Part shown: one piece after another, positions 11,474 to 23,877 of the stretch | How positions within the stretch are numbered: the stretch's first letter is position 1 | Layout: each line of letters begins with the position of its first letter | Source: Punica granatum | Lineage: Eukaryota; Streptophyta; Magnoliopsida; Myrtales; Lythraceae | Direction: 5' to 3' | NCBI RefSeq assembly: GCF_007655135.1 | Contig: NC_045130.1 | Coordinates: 1,984,001-2,048,000 of the forward strand | Length of the DNA: 64,000 nt | Made by a program: the position numbers and the translations under genes | The notes under the pieces: generated by a model | Database searches by the model: none | Told to the model about the DNA's origin: nothing | Seen by the model: only the letters and a program-made list of their open reading frames with translations

Positions 11474-12819
11474 ATTTGTCATTCAGCAACAAAAGCTAAG
11501 AATATTGTCCAACATTAGCATGTATGTATGTGTATCGCTGTTCATACGATAATAATAAGGTGTACAGAAATCGACAGCAACGAACAACCTTTTGGATAAA
11601 GAACAAGAAAGAGATGTCAAATGGACAACTTACTGAGTTACACTGTGAAATGAACAACTTACAACTTTTCTGTTCCCTTGGATTATACAATGGAGTTAAG
11701 ACGACTGATTTTGCAGACGAGGATGACGATTTGAGTAATTATCTCGCGTGCCACGGCACACGTAGAGCTAGCAGCGGATCAGCTAATCAGGCTCGATTCA
11801 CATGTTCTGAGAATGATACTACGAGTTTTAAACATTGATAATGAATGAATTGAGTCGCTCAGTATCGCAAGAACTTCCATATCAAGCACGTTAACTGCAC
11901 TCGAACAAACGCGAGCAGAGGCACAATTGTTTTAGCACGGGGTTAGCAACCACCATATTTCTCTGCAAGTGCAATTTGGTTATTTTAAGGTATAAACAAA
12001 TATGGTAAATTTTCATTCAGGCAGGGCAGATGAGGAAGAAGGATTTACACACAAAAAAAACAACTTTTCTTGTTTTTCCTTTTTGTTCTGTTGTTGAAGG
12101 GGAAAAAAGAAAGGAAAAAAATCAACGTAGCTTTCGGTAACGAAATTAAATTAAATTTCATTTGATTTAGTTTGATTTGAGAAAATAAATACAAAAATAG
12201 TTGAGAAAAGTATGTGAGAGAATTAAAAAAATAAAAAATAATAATCGCGTTGTTGAATTAAAAAAAATATTGAAATTGAGAAAAAATATTAAATAATTGA
12301 GATAATTTAATATTAAAAAATTAATTATAATAATAAATGAGAAAAAATATATGAGAGAAATTTTTAAAAAATAATAATTATGTCATTAAATTGAAGAAAA
12401 TATAAAATAAAAAGGTTAAATAATTTTTTTTTGTAAACAATTAATAAAATATTATGTTATGTTTTTGTAAACAATTAATAAGGAGCAGGAGAGGAAGCAT
12501 TGCATGACTTGCTGGACCAGCTTAAAACCTGAAGAGAGAGAGAGAGAAGACGAAGAGAGCATTGGAGTTTGCTCAAAATCGGGTTGACGAAACCGCCCCA
12601 AATTTTATCAATATTTCTCCGGACCTCCCGATGAATGTTTTGTGTTAATAAGCCTTCGATGACAGCTATCCTCTGATCTTCCTCTTGTAATGGGCTCTGC
12701 TCACGTCCTCCCTCTTCTTGTCCATAGCTAAACGACAATCCAATTCCTCGCGGTAAAATTCTCACTTGCACCGTTTGCTCGAATTTCTCGTCGGTTTCAA
12801 CAGAGGGGTTGCTGCCGGA
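11474..12819. other. Intergenic region upstream of KAS III
   Basis: Around 12130-12425 there is an AT-rich block whose phrases (AATAATTGAGA, TTGTTGAATTA) match the Tourist-like MITE family, without clear ends. A 34-bp direct repeat containing TTTTTGTAAACAATTAATAA lies at about 12427-12482. The last ~300 bases are probably KAS III promoter and 5' UTR, including a (GA)n run near 12535. Confidence 0.45.
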
Positions 12820-15800
12820 ATGGCAAATGCATCTGGTTTTTTGGGTCCTTCAGTCCCGAGCTTGAGGAGGAGGGCCCAGTTCCAGCGTTCAATGGCGATT
12901 CATGGATCTGGGTTTTGTTCCCCGGAGCTTAGTGCGAAGAGGGTGTTTTGCTCCAGCGCCATTCAAGGTGCTGACAAACAGGCTCTGGGCGATTCTTCCA
13001 TTGAATCTCGAGCGCCAAGGTGTGAGTTTTATTTCCTTCTTTCCCCCCTTACCACTGATATTGATATTGATTGGTATGGTGGCTGGTTTGTACTGGCAAA
13101 TGGAGTCTTTATTGCAAAACAGATACATTCATCTTAGGCTGCAGCTCCGTTCTCCTGATTAGTTTAGAACTCAGGTGCTTGTTTTTAAGTTCCTTATGAT
13201 ATCGACTTGTCGGTCCGGGTTGGTCTTTCGGGGGCGGTTTTATCTCCTGGAGATCCCACTGATACATGCAGATTGTTTCGAGTTGTCCATATGAATTAGT
13301 CACTTATGGATGGCTCGATTCATGAAATACATCTTTATTCATGGAGGATTAGATTGCATATAGCCGCAACAGTTTGAATTGCACGTGCTCAGTGAAAGCG
13401 GGGATTGGAACTTGAGAGCCAGCACCTGACTTCCTTCTGAAGGATTAGCACCAAACAGATATCAAAGCAGGCAATGAAAGGTTCTGTCTTTATATATTGG
13501 CTACTCAAGAGTTGAGAATGGATTAGCCAACTTATTAGCTAGACCGAAGTTAATACCTTATGAGGATCATCGATATCTACTATTTGAAAGCCAGTTATTC
13601 AAGGATGCATAGCATAGTTAACTGAATCCATGTAAGCATCTGTTCTCAGGGGCTTTTGAGGAGTTAGAAAATTGGAGGACCTTCGAGACTGCCATGCCTT
13701 TCGGTTCTAACTGGAGAAGAATCTTCTCGTCTGCTGCTAGTTGTTAGACCAATACATAATTTATCATCACAATAAACTGTTGCTAGGGCTTGGTGTTGTT
13801 GGGTGGTGAGGTGGTCGGGGAGGTGGGAGCAAATTTAGATTTGCATATCGTACTGTTGAGTGTTCACTTACCCAGAAGATAGATGCAAACCTTGCGAGGC
13901 GGTGGCTTGTCATATTGAGTTCTGTAGGCATTATTTGAATTAGTTGAGATTAATCTGCTCCATGCTTGCTCTCCGTCTTGTTTTCTGGCTTGACCTCCGT
14001 TTACTCTATAAAAGAAAATCCATCAGAATTGTCTTGGATTCCCGATCACTTTTAAATGTTCAGACAAATAAGTCATTAGGAAGAAGAAAGTAAAAAAGGG
14101 CTGTTAAGGGAACATATATGAAAAAATAAATAATTGTGAGCGCTGAATGGGTGTTGATATGAATACTGTTTTGAGAACTGACACATTTATGTGGGCAATT
14201 GAGTATAGCTTGATCTCTGCATATCCATATGATTTATGTATTCATCTTATGATCCTCCTTGTAGGCTTGTGAGTAAAGGTTGCAAGTTACTTGGATCTGG
14301 CTCAGCTATACCATCTCTTCAGGTCTCAAATGATGATCTTGCTAAAATTGTCGATACCTCCGATGAATGGATCTCTGTCCGTACAGGAATCCGCAATCGA
14401 CGGGTTCTTTCAGGTTTGTTCCTTTATTTAATATCTGTGTCGATGACTTAAAGTTAGTATAGAAAGTACGATGAGGAAATACCACTCTCACTGAATCTGA
14501 ACATGCCATTGAACTTGCTGATAACTGTGTAATCAGTTGTTAATTCTAATTTCTTGGAATTTAATTTTTCTTTTAACTGAAATGATGGTCTTTGATTCAG
14601 AATATTCAATAGCCTCATCTCTGGTCCATGAGTATTGAAGGTCCTGGGTCCACTCAATTGGTTAATCATTTTAGAAAAACTATTATTATATGTTATTCAT
14701 CTCCTATGTTTTAAAATTGTCTCAAGATCTAGTAAGATCTTGGTACGTCAAGGTAGCGATCCTGGATTCACTCATAAGGATATCTGGGACTGTTTGGGAC
14801 ATGGGCATCACATAGCATCCATTGTTTTCTCAATTTAACTCTCTTGGTCCCAGAGTTCCTACTCAATTCTTCATTCTTCATATACTCTGATAGTTCTTGT
14901 TTGGCTGCATCACCACTTCTTTTCATATATTAGCATGCATTTCAATCAATGTCAATGTACCTTATTTTAATCTAAATCTATTACCTATTTTGTGACAGGC
15001 AAAGATAGTCTGACGAATTTAGCAGCAGAGGCAGCGAGAAAAGCTCTAGAGATGGCACAGGTTGATGCTGACGATGTGGATATGGTCTTGATGTGCACTT
15101 CCACCCCTGAGGATCTTTTCGGTAGTGCTCCTCAGGTATGTGTACAGGTTTAAATTTTAGAGTGCGTTTGGATTTAGAGTTGAGTTGACTTGAGTTTAGG
15201 TTTTAATTGGTTTGTAATGATTGTATTGTTGAATTATGAGAAAAAGTAATGAATAGTTGAGAGAAAGTAATAATTAAGTAATGATTGTGTTGTTGAATTG
15301 TGAAAAAGTAATGAATAGTTGAGAGAATTTAATATTAAAAATTGAATTGAATGATTAAAAAAAATTATAAAATTAAAAAAAGTAATGATTGTGTTGTTGA
15401 ATTGAAAATAAATGGAGATGAGTTGAGTTGAATTGAAAAATTTGTGAAAAACAAACACACCCTTAGTAATTCCGTTCTTTTTTTTTAATAGCTTTTATGC
15501 ATTTATGCATATAGTTTTGTGGGCAATGAGAGCCATTACATCGATGTTCCACCAGCTGGAGTGAATTCAAAATGTTGTGGTTGGTCTTGTGAACATATGA
15601 GTTTAAAAGTGATTTGCCATCACTTTTTCATGCCATATCTCTGCTCAACAGATTCAGAAAGCACTCGGCTGCAAAAAATATCCTTTGTCCTACGATATTA
15701 CGGCTGCGTGCAGCGGATTCGTGTTGGGTCTAGTCTCAGCTGCTTGCCACATTAGAGGTAACTTAGACTGCTTCCTGGAGCTTCTGATGAGTTCCATCAT

Positions 15801-17638
15801 AATCTGTTGAGTGGTTGATATAATGAAGTATGATCCTATTGGAACATCAGGAGGTGGATTTAATAATGTTCTAGTGATTGGTGCCGATTCTCTTTCTCGG
15901 TATGTTGATTGGACCGATCGAGGGACCTGCATTCTCTTTGGGGATGCTGCGGGTGCTGTACTGGTGCAGGTAATGAATTCTGTTTTCTCCAACTTAAAAA
16001 GGATTTTCTGTGTTATTTGCCCTTATCCCGACTCAGTTCACAGTAGATATGGTCTAATTTGCATTTTTAGAGCCTTGCATTGGCTGATAGGACTAATAAA
16101 CCTTTCAAAAACTTAAAGATGGAAAAATTTAGGGCTCTTTGGCTCAACGGGGTGGCAGTTCTAGATTTTCGGGCTTTTGGGTTTCCTAATCTAGTACAAA
16201 AAGAAATATGACAAAATGTCTGGTAATCTATGACGGAGAGAAGTATGATGAATTATAATCTACTAAATCTCGTGAACTGTGATGCAGTCCAGAACCCTTT
16301 GTTCCTTATTTCTTTATTCTTCTAAAAGCAGTGCAAATGAAAAATTGTGGAAACTCTTCTACATTGCTGCATTTTGTTTTTAATATTATTATGCTTGTTT
16401 TTGCAGTCCTGTGATGCCGAGGAAGATGGGCTCTTTGCCTTTGATTTGCACAGTGATGGAGATGGGCAAAGGTACAGAGTTTTCTCAAATAATCTTCCTT
16501 TCATCTTGACAGACTAGGAATCTCTGTTTCTTCTGAAGGATCAACGAGCAAGAGTGGACCTTTATGCAGGCACCTAAAAGCCTCATTCACAGAAAATGAT
16601 ATTGATCATGCCGTGGGAACTAGTGGGGCCATCTCAGACTTTCCACCAAGACGTTCTTCATATTCTTGCATCCAAATGAATGGTAAAGAGGTCTTCCGCT
16701 TCGCTTGCCGCTCTGTGCCCCAGTCAATTGAATCAGCCCTTCAAAAGGCTGGTCTTGATGGATCCAACATCGACTGGCTGCTGCTTCATCAGGTATCAGT
16801 TTCTATTAGCTACAAATTCAGAAAGCAAAATGGGTGATGATTCTTTTGGATATGAGAGATCCCCAGTGTCCAGTATTTATGGAGATGGTAATTGAGAGTT
16901 CTCCAGCACTTTGTTTTCATGTGAAAAAATGCATGCAATCCTTCTTGTTTTTCTGTTTTCCAGTTGATAAAAGCGTTCGTACTTTCATCAAAGAAAACAT
17001 TTTCTTGAGCACAAGCACAATTTTATTTTCATGTTTTCTCAGATATAATAATTATGGTATCTCTGGTCGTATATATAAGTCCAAGTTCTTTAATGAAACA
17101 AAAGGCCTGATTTGACATTGGAATGACTATTATGAGAAGAATCATGGAAACCTGTCGTCCAAATATCAGCAGTTGTCCTGCGAGAAAACAGAGTTCTAGA
17201 ACCATTCTCTAGAACCAAACAATGCATGTTTTCTAATTGTATAACAAGCCAACACATCTTTGTCTTGTTCTCCCATGTTCTTCTAGGAAAAGAAGAGGAC
17301 AACTTGGAACTCTGTTTTCCAATATTTTCCTAGAGCAGAAACATTAACTCTAGAGGGAGTTTTTCGTGATCCAAGGCCTGAACTCTAGTAAATTCCAAGT
17401 GATTAAACAATTGTAGGCGAACCAGAGGATTATTGATGCAGTCGCGACGCGCCTGGAGGTTCCACCGGAACGAGTCATCTCAAACTTGGCGAATTACGGG
17501 AACACCAGTGCCGCATCTATCCCCTTGGCACTAGATGAAGCTGTTCGGAGCGGGAAGGTGAAGGCGGGCCACATGATCGCTGCTGCAGGCTTCGGTGCGG
17601 GGCTAACTTGGGGGTCTGCCATTGTCAGATGGGGATAA
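12820..17638 (+). CDS. KASIII: 3-oxoacyl-ACP synthase III (KAS III), plastid
   Basis: Condenses acetyl-CoA with malonyl-ACP in the first elongation step of plastid fatty acid synthesis. Eight exons join in phase: 12820-13019, 14265-14413, 14999-15135, 15652-15757, 15851-15969, 16407-16471, 16570-16792 and 17417-17638 (TAA), giving 406 residues, normal for plant KAS III. The first ~65 residues, from [11 protein letters not shown], are Ser/Arg-rich with few acids, as in a plastid transit peptide. The FabH landmarks are [15 protein letters not shown] in exon 2, the active-site cysteine in [10 protein letters not shown] in exon 4, LFGDAAGAV in exon 5, the catalytic histidine in WLLLHQAN across exons 7/8, and the catalytic asparagine in [13 protein letters not shown], with a C-terminal [11 protein letters not shown]. 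All introns are GT-AG. The start was chosen because MANAS opens the known family; the frame is open upstream to 12766 without another ATG. Confidence 0.97.
15160..15462. mobile_element. Tourist-like (PIF/Harbinger) MITE in KAS III intron 3
   Basis: 303-bp AT-rich element starting GAGTGCGTTTGG and ending CAAACACACCC, which are imperfect inverted ends of about 12 bases. It is flanked on both sides by the trinucleotide TTA (15157-15159 and 15463-15465), the hallmark target duplication of PIF/Harbinger and Tourist elements. It lies wholly inside the third intron and does not touch the splice sites. Confidence 0.82.
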
Positions 17639-17860
17639 AGAATGAAGAAGCCTCCACTTAGAAAAGCATATGATCAACCCAACCATCTCCACCCAGTAAG
17701 AGACCCAGAAAACTGTTATTTGCCCAAATTTTGCTTCCATGACTGAAGAGAATTTTGAGTCCTCAGGGAGCAAGCAAGCAATCTTCGTCTTCTTCATCTT
17801 TCCCCTTTTTCATTAGTTTGATGATTCTGTTGGCACTACCCATAGCTCTTTTCTGTCCCC

Positions 17861-17866
17861 AATAAA
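17861..17866 (+). terminator. Possible poly(A) signal of KAS III
   Basis: AATAAA about 220 bases after the KAS III stop codon, in a T-rich 3' region that fits a plant 3' UTR. Confidence 0.45.
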
Positions 17867-18198
17867 TCATTTCTTTCTCCTTTATTTGTTCAGCTTCCAT
17901 TTAAGTTGTTAGTTCATTTTGTCTTGAGACATTGAGCAGAGCAGAGCATGTATTGCTGAACAGAGAACTGTACTGTATGCAGACCAAAAATCTTGAATCT
18001 TTATCATTGTCAATCAAAAATTTGGAGAATCCTCCTCTCGTTTGCTGTTCTGTAGCACATTACATCTAAAAGGGTACACGAAGGAGGAAAACTAAATAGA
18101 AAAACGATAAATTATCATAAATACAGGGGAGTGTAAAGAGAAAGAAGAAGAAAATCTAGACAAGCTTTTCTGAGCTGAAACCTCTTCTAGTCTGGAAT

Positions 18199-19512
18199 TT
18201 ATACCTCTTCAAGTCTGGACTTTATCCTCTTCAGAGTGTTCTCCACAGCGATATCGAAGGCATCCTTCTTCGCCCTCAACCCGGGAGAGCTCCCGTGACT
18301 TCTGTAAATGGTCCTTGGCATAATCTCCAAGACCTTCTCCCTCATCTTCTTGACCTTCCAACTGGGTATTGCCATCAGAACGTCCATGATCTTGAGGCCT
18401 TTGTAGACCACATCTTCCTTAGGGATGAAAACCGAAAACTCCCCGAAATCCTCCTCGGGCAAGTGCCATGAGTACTGGGACTTTGCAGATTGGTCCTCGA
18501 AGACGACGGGAATGCAGCCAGCGAGGATGCTGTCGAAGGTGGATCTCCGGGTCGGGGTGTCCCCTGGAGGCTGGAAGCAGAAGTTTGACCGCAGCATGGG
18601 CTTCATGTAGCGGATGGGGTCGTGCTCGCAGACCCCATTTGAGCAGTCCACTACCTCACAGAGCTTGGTGTATCGGTCCGAATCAGGATTGGTGGAATTC
18701 TGGTTCTCGCACTCGATACGAATGCTCCTGCGGATGTTGGGTGAGGCGGAGATGCCACCGCCCCCTGCAAAGAGGGCAAGGTTTGTGCGCTTGGACGATC
18801 GGACACGGTGGGCCCAGGCGTCAAGGAGTGGAAGGTTGGGGGGGTGGAAGGAGGTGGGGTAGGGGATGGCTTGCTCCTGCCACGGCCACGGACGAGACTC
18901 GAAGGTGAGGGCGGTAACGTTGAAGAACTCCGGCAGCTCCAAGAAAGACGTGCCCCAGATGGGCGGGTCATTGGAGAGGGGCTGGGAGAAGTCCCAGGCG
19001 GGGCGGGCCATCACGAGGAAGTGGTCATGGCCGGACCACCGGGACCACAGGAGTGGCTGATCGGAGCGGAGGAAGCGGTAGAGGTCGAGGCCGTGGTTGA
19101 AGCTGGAGTTGACCTCGGGGCCGTAGAGATACTTGAGGGCGTCGAGGGCGGAGTAGTAGGGGAGGAAGACGGCGTCGGCGACGGAGGGATCAGGGGTGAG
19201 GCAGGGGTACTCGAGCATGCGGCGGTGGAAAAGGAGCTCGAGGAGGAGCGGGTCGGTGCGGTACCAGCTCTGGGAGCGGTTGTGGGTCTTGAGGCCGAGG
19301 CCGTGGTTGGCCGTGTAGGGGCAGAAGGAATCGGTGAAGAGCGGGTACGCGGAGCAGTTGGCGAGGAGGTCGGCGTTGAACCGGGGAGGCAGCCGGCGGA
19401 TGTGGATCCGGCGGCCTGTGCAGTCGGGCTGCTGGATCTGGAGGGAGGTGGCGGTAAACGGGAGGAGAGCGGCAGCAGCGATCAGGAAGAAGATGACGAC
19501 GGAGGCGGACAT
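18199..19512 (-). CDS. GT47 (exostosin) family glycosyltransferase, xyloglucan galactosyltransferase-like
   Basis: Single-exon gene of 437 residues. Members of this clade (MUR3, XLT2, GT19-type) are type II Golgi membrane proteins that add galactose or related sugars to cell-wall xyloglucan. The start is the first true ATG in the frame (MSASVVIFFL); the frame is open a few codons upstream only through a TTG. Residues ~4-22 are a hydrophobic signal anchor. The catalytic region starts with RIHIRRLPPRFN, continues with AVFLPYYSALDAL and HDHFLVMARPAWDF, and holds the exostosin signature RSNFCFQPPGDTPTRRSTFD followed by AGCIPVVF. Several N-glycosylation sequons (NCS, NRS, NSS, NVT) are present. 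GC content is well above the surroundings, as usual for intronless GT47 genes. The sugar specificity cannot be decided from sequence alone. Confidence 0.9.
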   Translation of the reverse strand: MSASVVIFFLIAAAALLPFTATSLQIQQPDCTGRRIHIRRLPPRFNADLLANCSAYPLFTDSFCPYTANHGLGLKTHNRSQSWYRTDPLLLELLFHRRMLEYPCLTPDPSVADAVFLPYYSALDALKYLYGPEVNSSFNHGLDLYRFLRSDQPLLWSRWSGHDHFLVMARPAWDFSQPLSNDPPIWGTSFLELPEFFNVTALTFESRPWPWQEQAIPYPTSFHPPNLPLLDAWAHRVRSSKRTNLALFAGGGGISASPNIRRSIRIECENQNSTNPDSDRYTKLCEVVDCSNGVCEHDPIRYMKPMLRSNFCFQPPGDTPTRRSTFDSILAGCIPVVFEDQSAKSQYSWHLPEEDFGEFSVFIPKEDVVYKGLKIMDVLMAIPSWKVKKMREKVLEIMPRTIYRSHGSSPGLRAKKDAFDIAVENTLKRIKSRLEEV

Positions 19513-19524
19513 TGCGGCCACCAA

Positions 19525-21691
19525 TGATGGCGGAGGGAGGGAGGATTTACAAGAGGTGGGTCATATCATCGTGGGAGGAGTCGGATGGGGACCGCCATTG
19601 ATGGATAGATGTGGGAGAGAAGATGAGACTTCATATCTTGAGTCAGTGGGAGAAAGGAAACAGAGCATTTTCAGGGAAAATGGATTTACAATTACAACAG
19701 TTCTTTCTCTCTCTTGCTCTCTGTGTCTTTTTTTTTTTAACGATTTAACTGTCGGTGCCGGTGGAGGGAATAATACATGGAAGTTCCCGAAAATGCGGCG
19801 GCTTTCTCTTGTTAAATTACCTTTAAGCCCTTTCTTGTTCCGTTACTTTGACACGTACGGTATAGGTTAATGTTAAAAATATGTTCGACATCAACATGTG
19901 ATTCTTGAGTTTTTTTATTTCGCACAAAGGTCCCTAATTCTTTTTCTTTTTTTTCCTTTCACAACATTTTGGACTCGAAAGGTTTCTCTTTACATAGTGG
20001 GATCTTTGCAATTGGACCTGGAACTTCTTCCTTTGCTGTCTCAATCAATGAGCACCGATTCTATGGAACTTCAGTTCAGAGTCAGACGGTGAAATTCTTG
20101 AACTAAACCCCGTTGTTGCTCAGCTGTTCGATCTAGTCAAGTGGAAAGTTCCTAATATGTTACATATTCCGCACATCATCATACTGAGAAAGGAAAAACT
20201 AATATTTTACAGTATTTACTTTTGCATTAAGAATAACGAATCAAGAGAATACGAATTCACCCAGTATAGCCTTTTCGATGCAGTATTGAGTTTTTGGCTG
20301 GTGCCATGTAGCTCTTGTACATGTTATTTACTGGAAATTTTAAACTAAACTCGATCTTTTCTTCATCGAGTTCGACTCTTAAGACTTAAATTAAAGATAT
20401 GCCTAGAGGATGGGCTCCATAAATTGACATGGTTGGACAAGGGTGGGCCTCACACATTTGCACTTTAGAAAGCTCAAGAGATTCACATAGGCTTCATTGT
20501 TGGGCTTTTTCTCAAACGGCCTTGCTCGGCCCATATAAATAGGCCGCGGTCCATGAATTTCCTGACAACTGGCCCATGCGACTGGTGTTGACTTTCTCCC
20601 CTTTCCTCTTGTGACTTGACCTTTTCCTTTTTTATGAAATAATTTGACTTTAATTTTCACCCCTATATATATCTACATACATACATATTTGCTTCGCAGA
20701 GAAGGTCGTGCTACGTGATTTTGAATAATTCTTGGAATCCTTTGCGTGTCCAAGAAGAGTCAATTGAAAGATCAAACACGTGATTTTCTAGGCTCCTAGA
20801 ATCACGGAGATCGTAAGGTAAATTCTACCGCTCGAGAGTGGACGACTAATTCGATTCTACTGATTCGTCGCTAGAATAGCATGAATGTTTATTTGTAAAA
20901 TAATATCCTCGGGAAGTTTTTGACTATGAATGAAATACTAATGAATATTGACCCAAATCGGTGAGGGTGACCGTGTCTAATAATGTACAGATTCTTCTCT
21001 TTTTCCTAGTTCTACCTCCTTTTTCAAATCTAATTCTTTGACATATATAAGGGGATGTAAGTTGCAGTCAAGTTAATTTATGTAATTAAGGTGATGTTAA
21101 ACGCTTAATTAGTTAAGAAAAGAAAATATATTTGAAGATGGGAGGAATGATAAGAAAGAAAAAACATTTTGAGGGAAAAAGAACACTAATAAGTAAAAAA
21201 TATCATATTTCATTAAGAAAAAAATTATTTTTCCTTACTCGTTAAATATTTTTTTACTCAATGATTAAGTAGATTAGACTATTACATTTCATCTTTTTAT
21301 CTCTCCTATTCATTTTTCCATAAATTTTTAAGTACTCATTTCATTAAGTTGAAAACAAATACAACCTGAGACAATTTGATCCTCATAAGATCATCACCTC
21401 TAAACCAAAAAGGACTTATCGACATTCTGTACTTTGGGATTAACCAGCGTGACTTGTGGTTTGTCCCATCTTTTGCTAGATTTGGCTGAGGACATATTAT
21501 ATCAAGTGAATCACCCGTTAGCCCATAAAGTTCACAAATGACCCGACCTTTTCTTGACAACAATGTCTTGCAAGTTGATTTGAGAGGTCCACGTCCACTT
21601 TTAGAAGGCAAACCCTCTTTTTCCCTTCTTTTTGTTTCATTTTCTTTGTTTTCCCCCCTCACTTAGACAAATAATTAGATTATATATATAA
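19525..21691. other. Intergenic, no gene recognised
   Basis: Nearest to 19525 is the GT47 promoter and 5' UTR region. The rest is AT-rich DNA with only short unrecognised frames. Confidence 0.45.
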
Positions 21692-22106
21692 GGTAAATTG
21701 TACCGGTGGTCCAAAAAGTTTTACAAATATTTCAATACAGTACAAAAAGTTTTTTTTGCTATTTGATGGTACAAAATGTTTCAAAATTATTTCAATATAG
21801 TTCAAACCGTCATCTCGTCATTGAAACCGTCCTTTACAAGATCTGTAAATTTTACACTATCATATAATTTACGTAAAACATGTTATACTATTAAGTTATA
21901 ACTTTAAAATATTTTGTACCATCATGTAATGTCCCATAAAATCGGTTTTACACCATCAGCGTCGGCTTGACGGCGCCAATAGCGAGATAACGATTTGTAC
22001 TATACTGAACAACTTTGAAATATATTGTACCATCAAGTAGCAAAAAAATTTTTTGTATCATATTGAAATATTTGTAAAACTTTTTGGACTATCAATGCAA
22101 TTTACC
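21692..22106. mobile_element. Second copy of the Mutator-like MITE family
   Basis: It starts GGTAAATTGTACCGGTGGTC and ends with the inverse CAATTTACC. The outer ~45 bases pair, and the phrases CAAAAAGTTTT, TTTGATGGTACAAAATGTTT and CCATCAAGTAGCAAAAA match the element at 6388-6853. It sits in an (AT)n-rich site, so the target duplication cannot be read with confidence. Confidence 0.78.
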
Positions 22107-23870
22107 CATATATATATATATATATATATCCGAGCCAGCTTACACACGTAACTCGAATAATTTACCTTCATAAACGGGTAAAAAAGGTAGGCTATTGAAA
22201 CTCGTCCAAAGGAACTCATGGAAATAAATCCTATAGCTTGGCTCCGACAGCAGGCAATTCTTAGACCTATTTCGATTTGCCACATGCATTGCAGGTACAA
22301 GCATGTTTTTCACATGTGGGCATAACTTTTTTCATCTCACCAAAAGCAACGCTGACAAATGAGTATAGTACGGTACTGTACGTTTTCGTCTAATATCTTG
22401 AAGTTTCGTATATCGACTTTTATGATGGGACTGCTTGTGCCGTTTTAATAGATTTTATGTTTCCTTTTTTCTAAAATTAAATCGTGGCTTTACATCTAGT
22501 TTTCTCTTCTAATTTGAGCCAAATTATTTGAAAAAAATTGCTAATAAGTGTTTAAAATATATCCCTATATATTTATATATGTGCAGTTTTTTTACGGAGA
22601 ACGAAATATTGTACAATTATTTTTTTGCTGATAAAAAACGAAATATTGCACGTTGAGTGCACAGAAGATATAGGAAAATAACTCCTTAGATATTGAAAAA
22701 TTATTACTGTATTTTTAAACGCGATCTTTTACAGAAACCGCTGCATGGTTAGATTTGTGATATAGCCGGCACGAAAATTAGGTCAAAGATATGCAAATAT
22801 TCATGATGAACCTCCACGTTTCTTGAAAATTATATAAATCATATAATTAGATCATAGAGCATAGGTGAAGAGCGAGAGTTTTAATTTACTGGGGATGGGG
22901 GACCATGCAATTTACTTATATACGCCTGCGAATACCCATGTCGTCCCTAGCTATAAAATGGTTTTTATTAATTAAATTTATGTCTGCACTAACACCTTAT
23001 TGGCGGTTAGTTCAGTTAATTATGAAACAAACAATTAATTAACAGGGATCATCACGTGCTTAATCACTTATAATCTGCTTATATATAGATTGGGGCTAAA
23101 CACAGGCAGCTAGCTGGCTAGCTAATCATTTGTTTATATATATATATATACACAGACACACACACACAACAGCGTCCCAGCACCGTTAGTCGTCGTTCCC
23201 ATTGGTGTTTGAATTATAACTTTTTATGTCCCCATTACCGTTGTGTGAGGACATTACCACCTTAATCTATTGACTTAATATAATGTCACGACCACAGTAG
23301 AGATATTAAAATAGAGCAACATGTGGCACGACCTGTTAGCCTTTTTGCGACAATCAAGCCAGGGCGTTGATTCCAGGGTTCGATTCTCTCGAGAGTTGAC
23401 ATCTAGGGTTTAATTGGCGGGTCCCAAGCCATACAATACACCACTTGTTAGACTAGTCGGTTGCTACGGTGCCGAACACCATCGACAATAAAAAAAAAGT
23501 CAGGGGCGTTGATTTGGTTTACTCTCTCTCTCTCTCTATATATATACACACACACATATATATTGATTGATTTTCGTTATCTGAAATGCAATTTATTTAC
23601 TCGGGCAGGCTTTGATAGATCTATGGTCGGGGCTCGCCGCGAGATTCATGAGAAGAGAAGATGAAAATCTTCTCCCTTTTCCTTTATGGAGACTAATTCT
23701 ATTTTACTTTTCTGTTTTGATGTTTATAAGCTTTTTATTTATTATGGCATGTTCATACCATACCAAACCCAAAATGGTTCAGTTCGGTGTTCGAACATCG
23801 CCTGCCTGAAAGACAGCAACCAATCAGCTGCCTCTTTTCTTTTTTTTCCCTTTTTTTTCCCCCCTTTCTC
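22107..23870. other. Intergenic, microsatellites, no gene recognised
   Basis: Holds (AT)n at 22110-22130, an (AT)n/(AC)n block near 23140-23170 and a (CT)n/(AT)n/(AC)n block near 23521-23562. A possible Pol III B box (GGGTTCGATTC) lies near 23378, suggesting an old tRNA-derived SINE at about 23300-23490, but no clear A box was found. Confidence 0.4.
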
Positions 23871-23877
23871 TATAAGA
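23871..23877 (+). promoter_or_regulatory. Possible TATA box of the TPP gene
   Basis: TATAAGA follows a long pyrimidine tract and precedes a (CT)n-rich stretch that looks like a plant 5' UTR. The coding start is 1.3 kb downstream, so this would require one or more 5' UTR introns. This is inference from sequence style only. Confidence 0.3.

Noticed and set aside
11524..11838. 104-codon plus-strand open frame beside the foldback half-copy
   Set aside because: Composition looks random, no family is recognisable and there is no promoter. Treated as spurious.
12766..13137. Longer KAS III first exon starting at 12766
   Set aside because: The first codon is TTG, not ATG, and the known family starts at MANAS. 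The extension past 13019 runs over a good splice donor.
18808..19527. 239-codon plus-strand open frame
   Set aside because: It is antisense to the GT47 gene, and its Gly/Glu/Val-rich composition is the shadow of GC-rich coding DNA.
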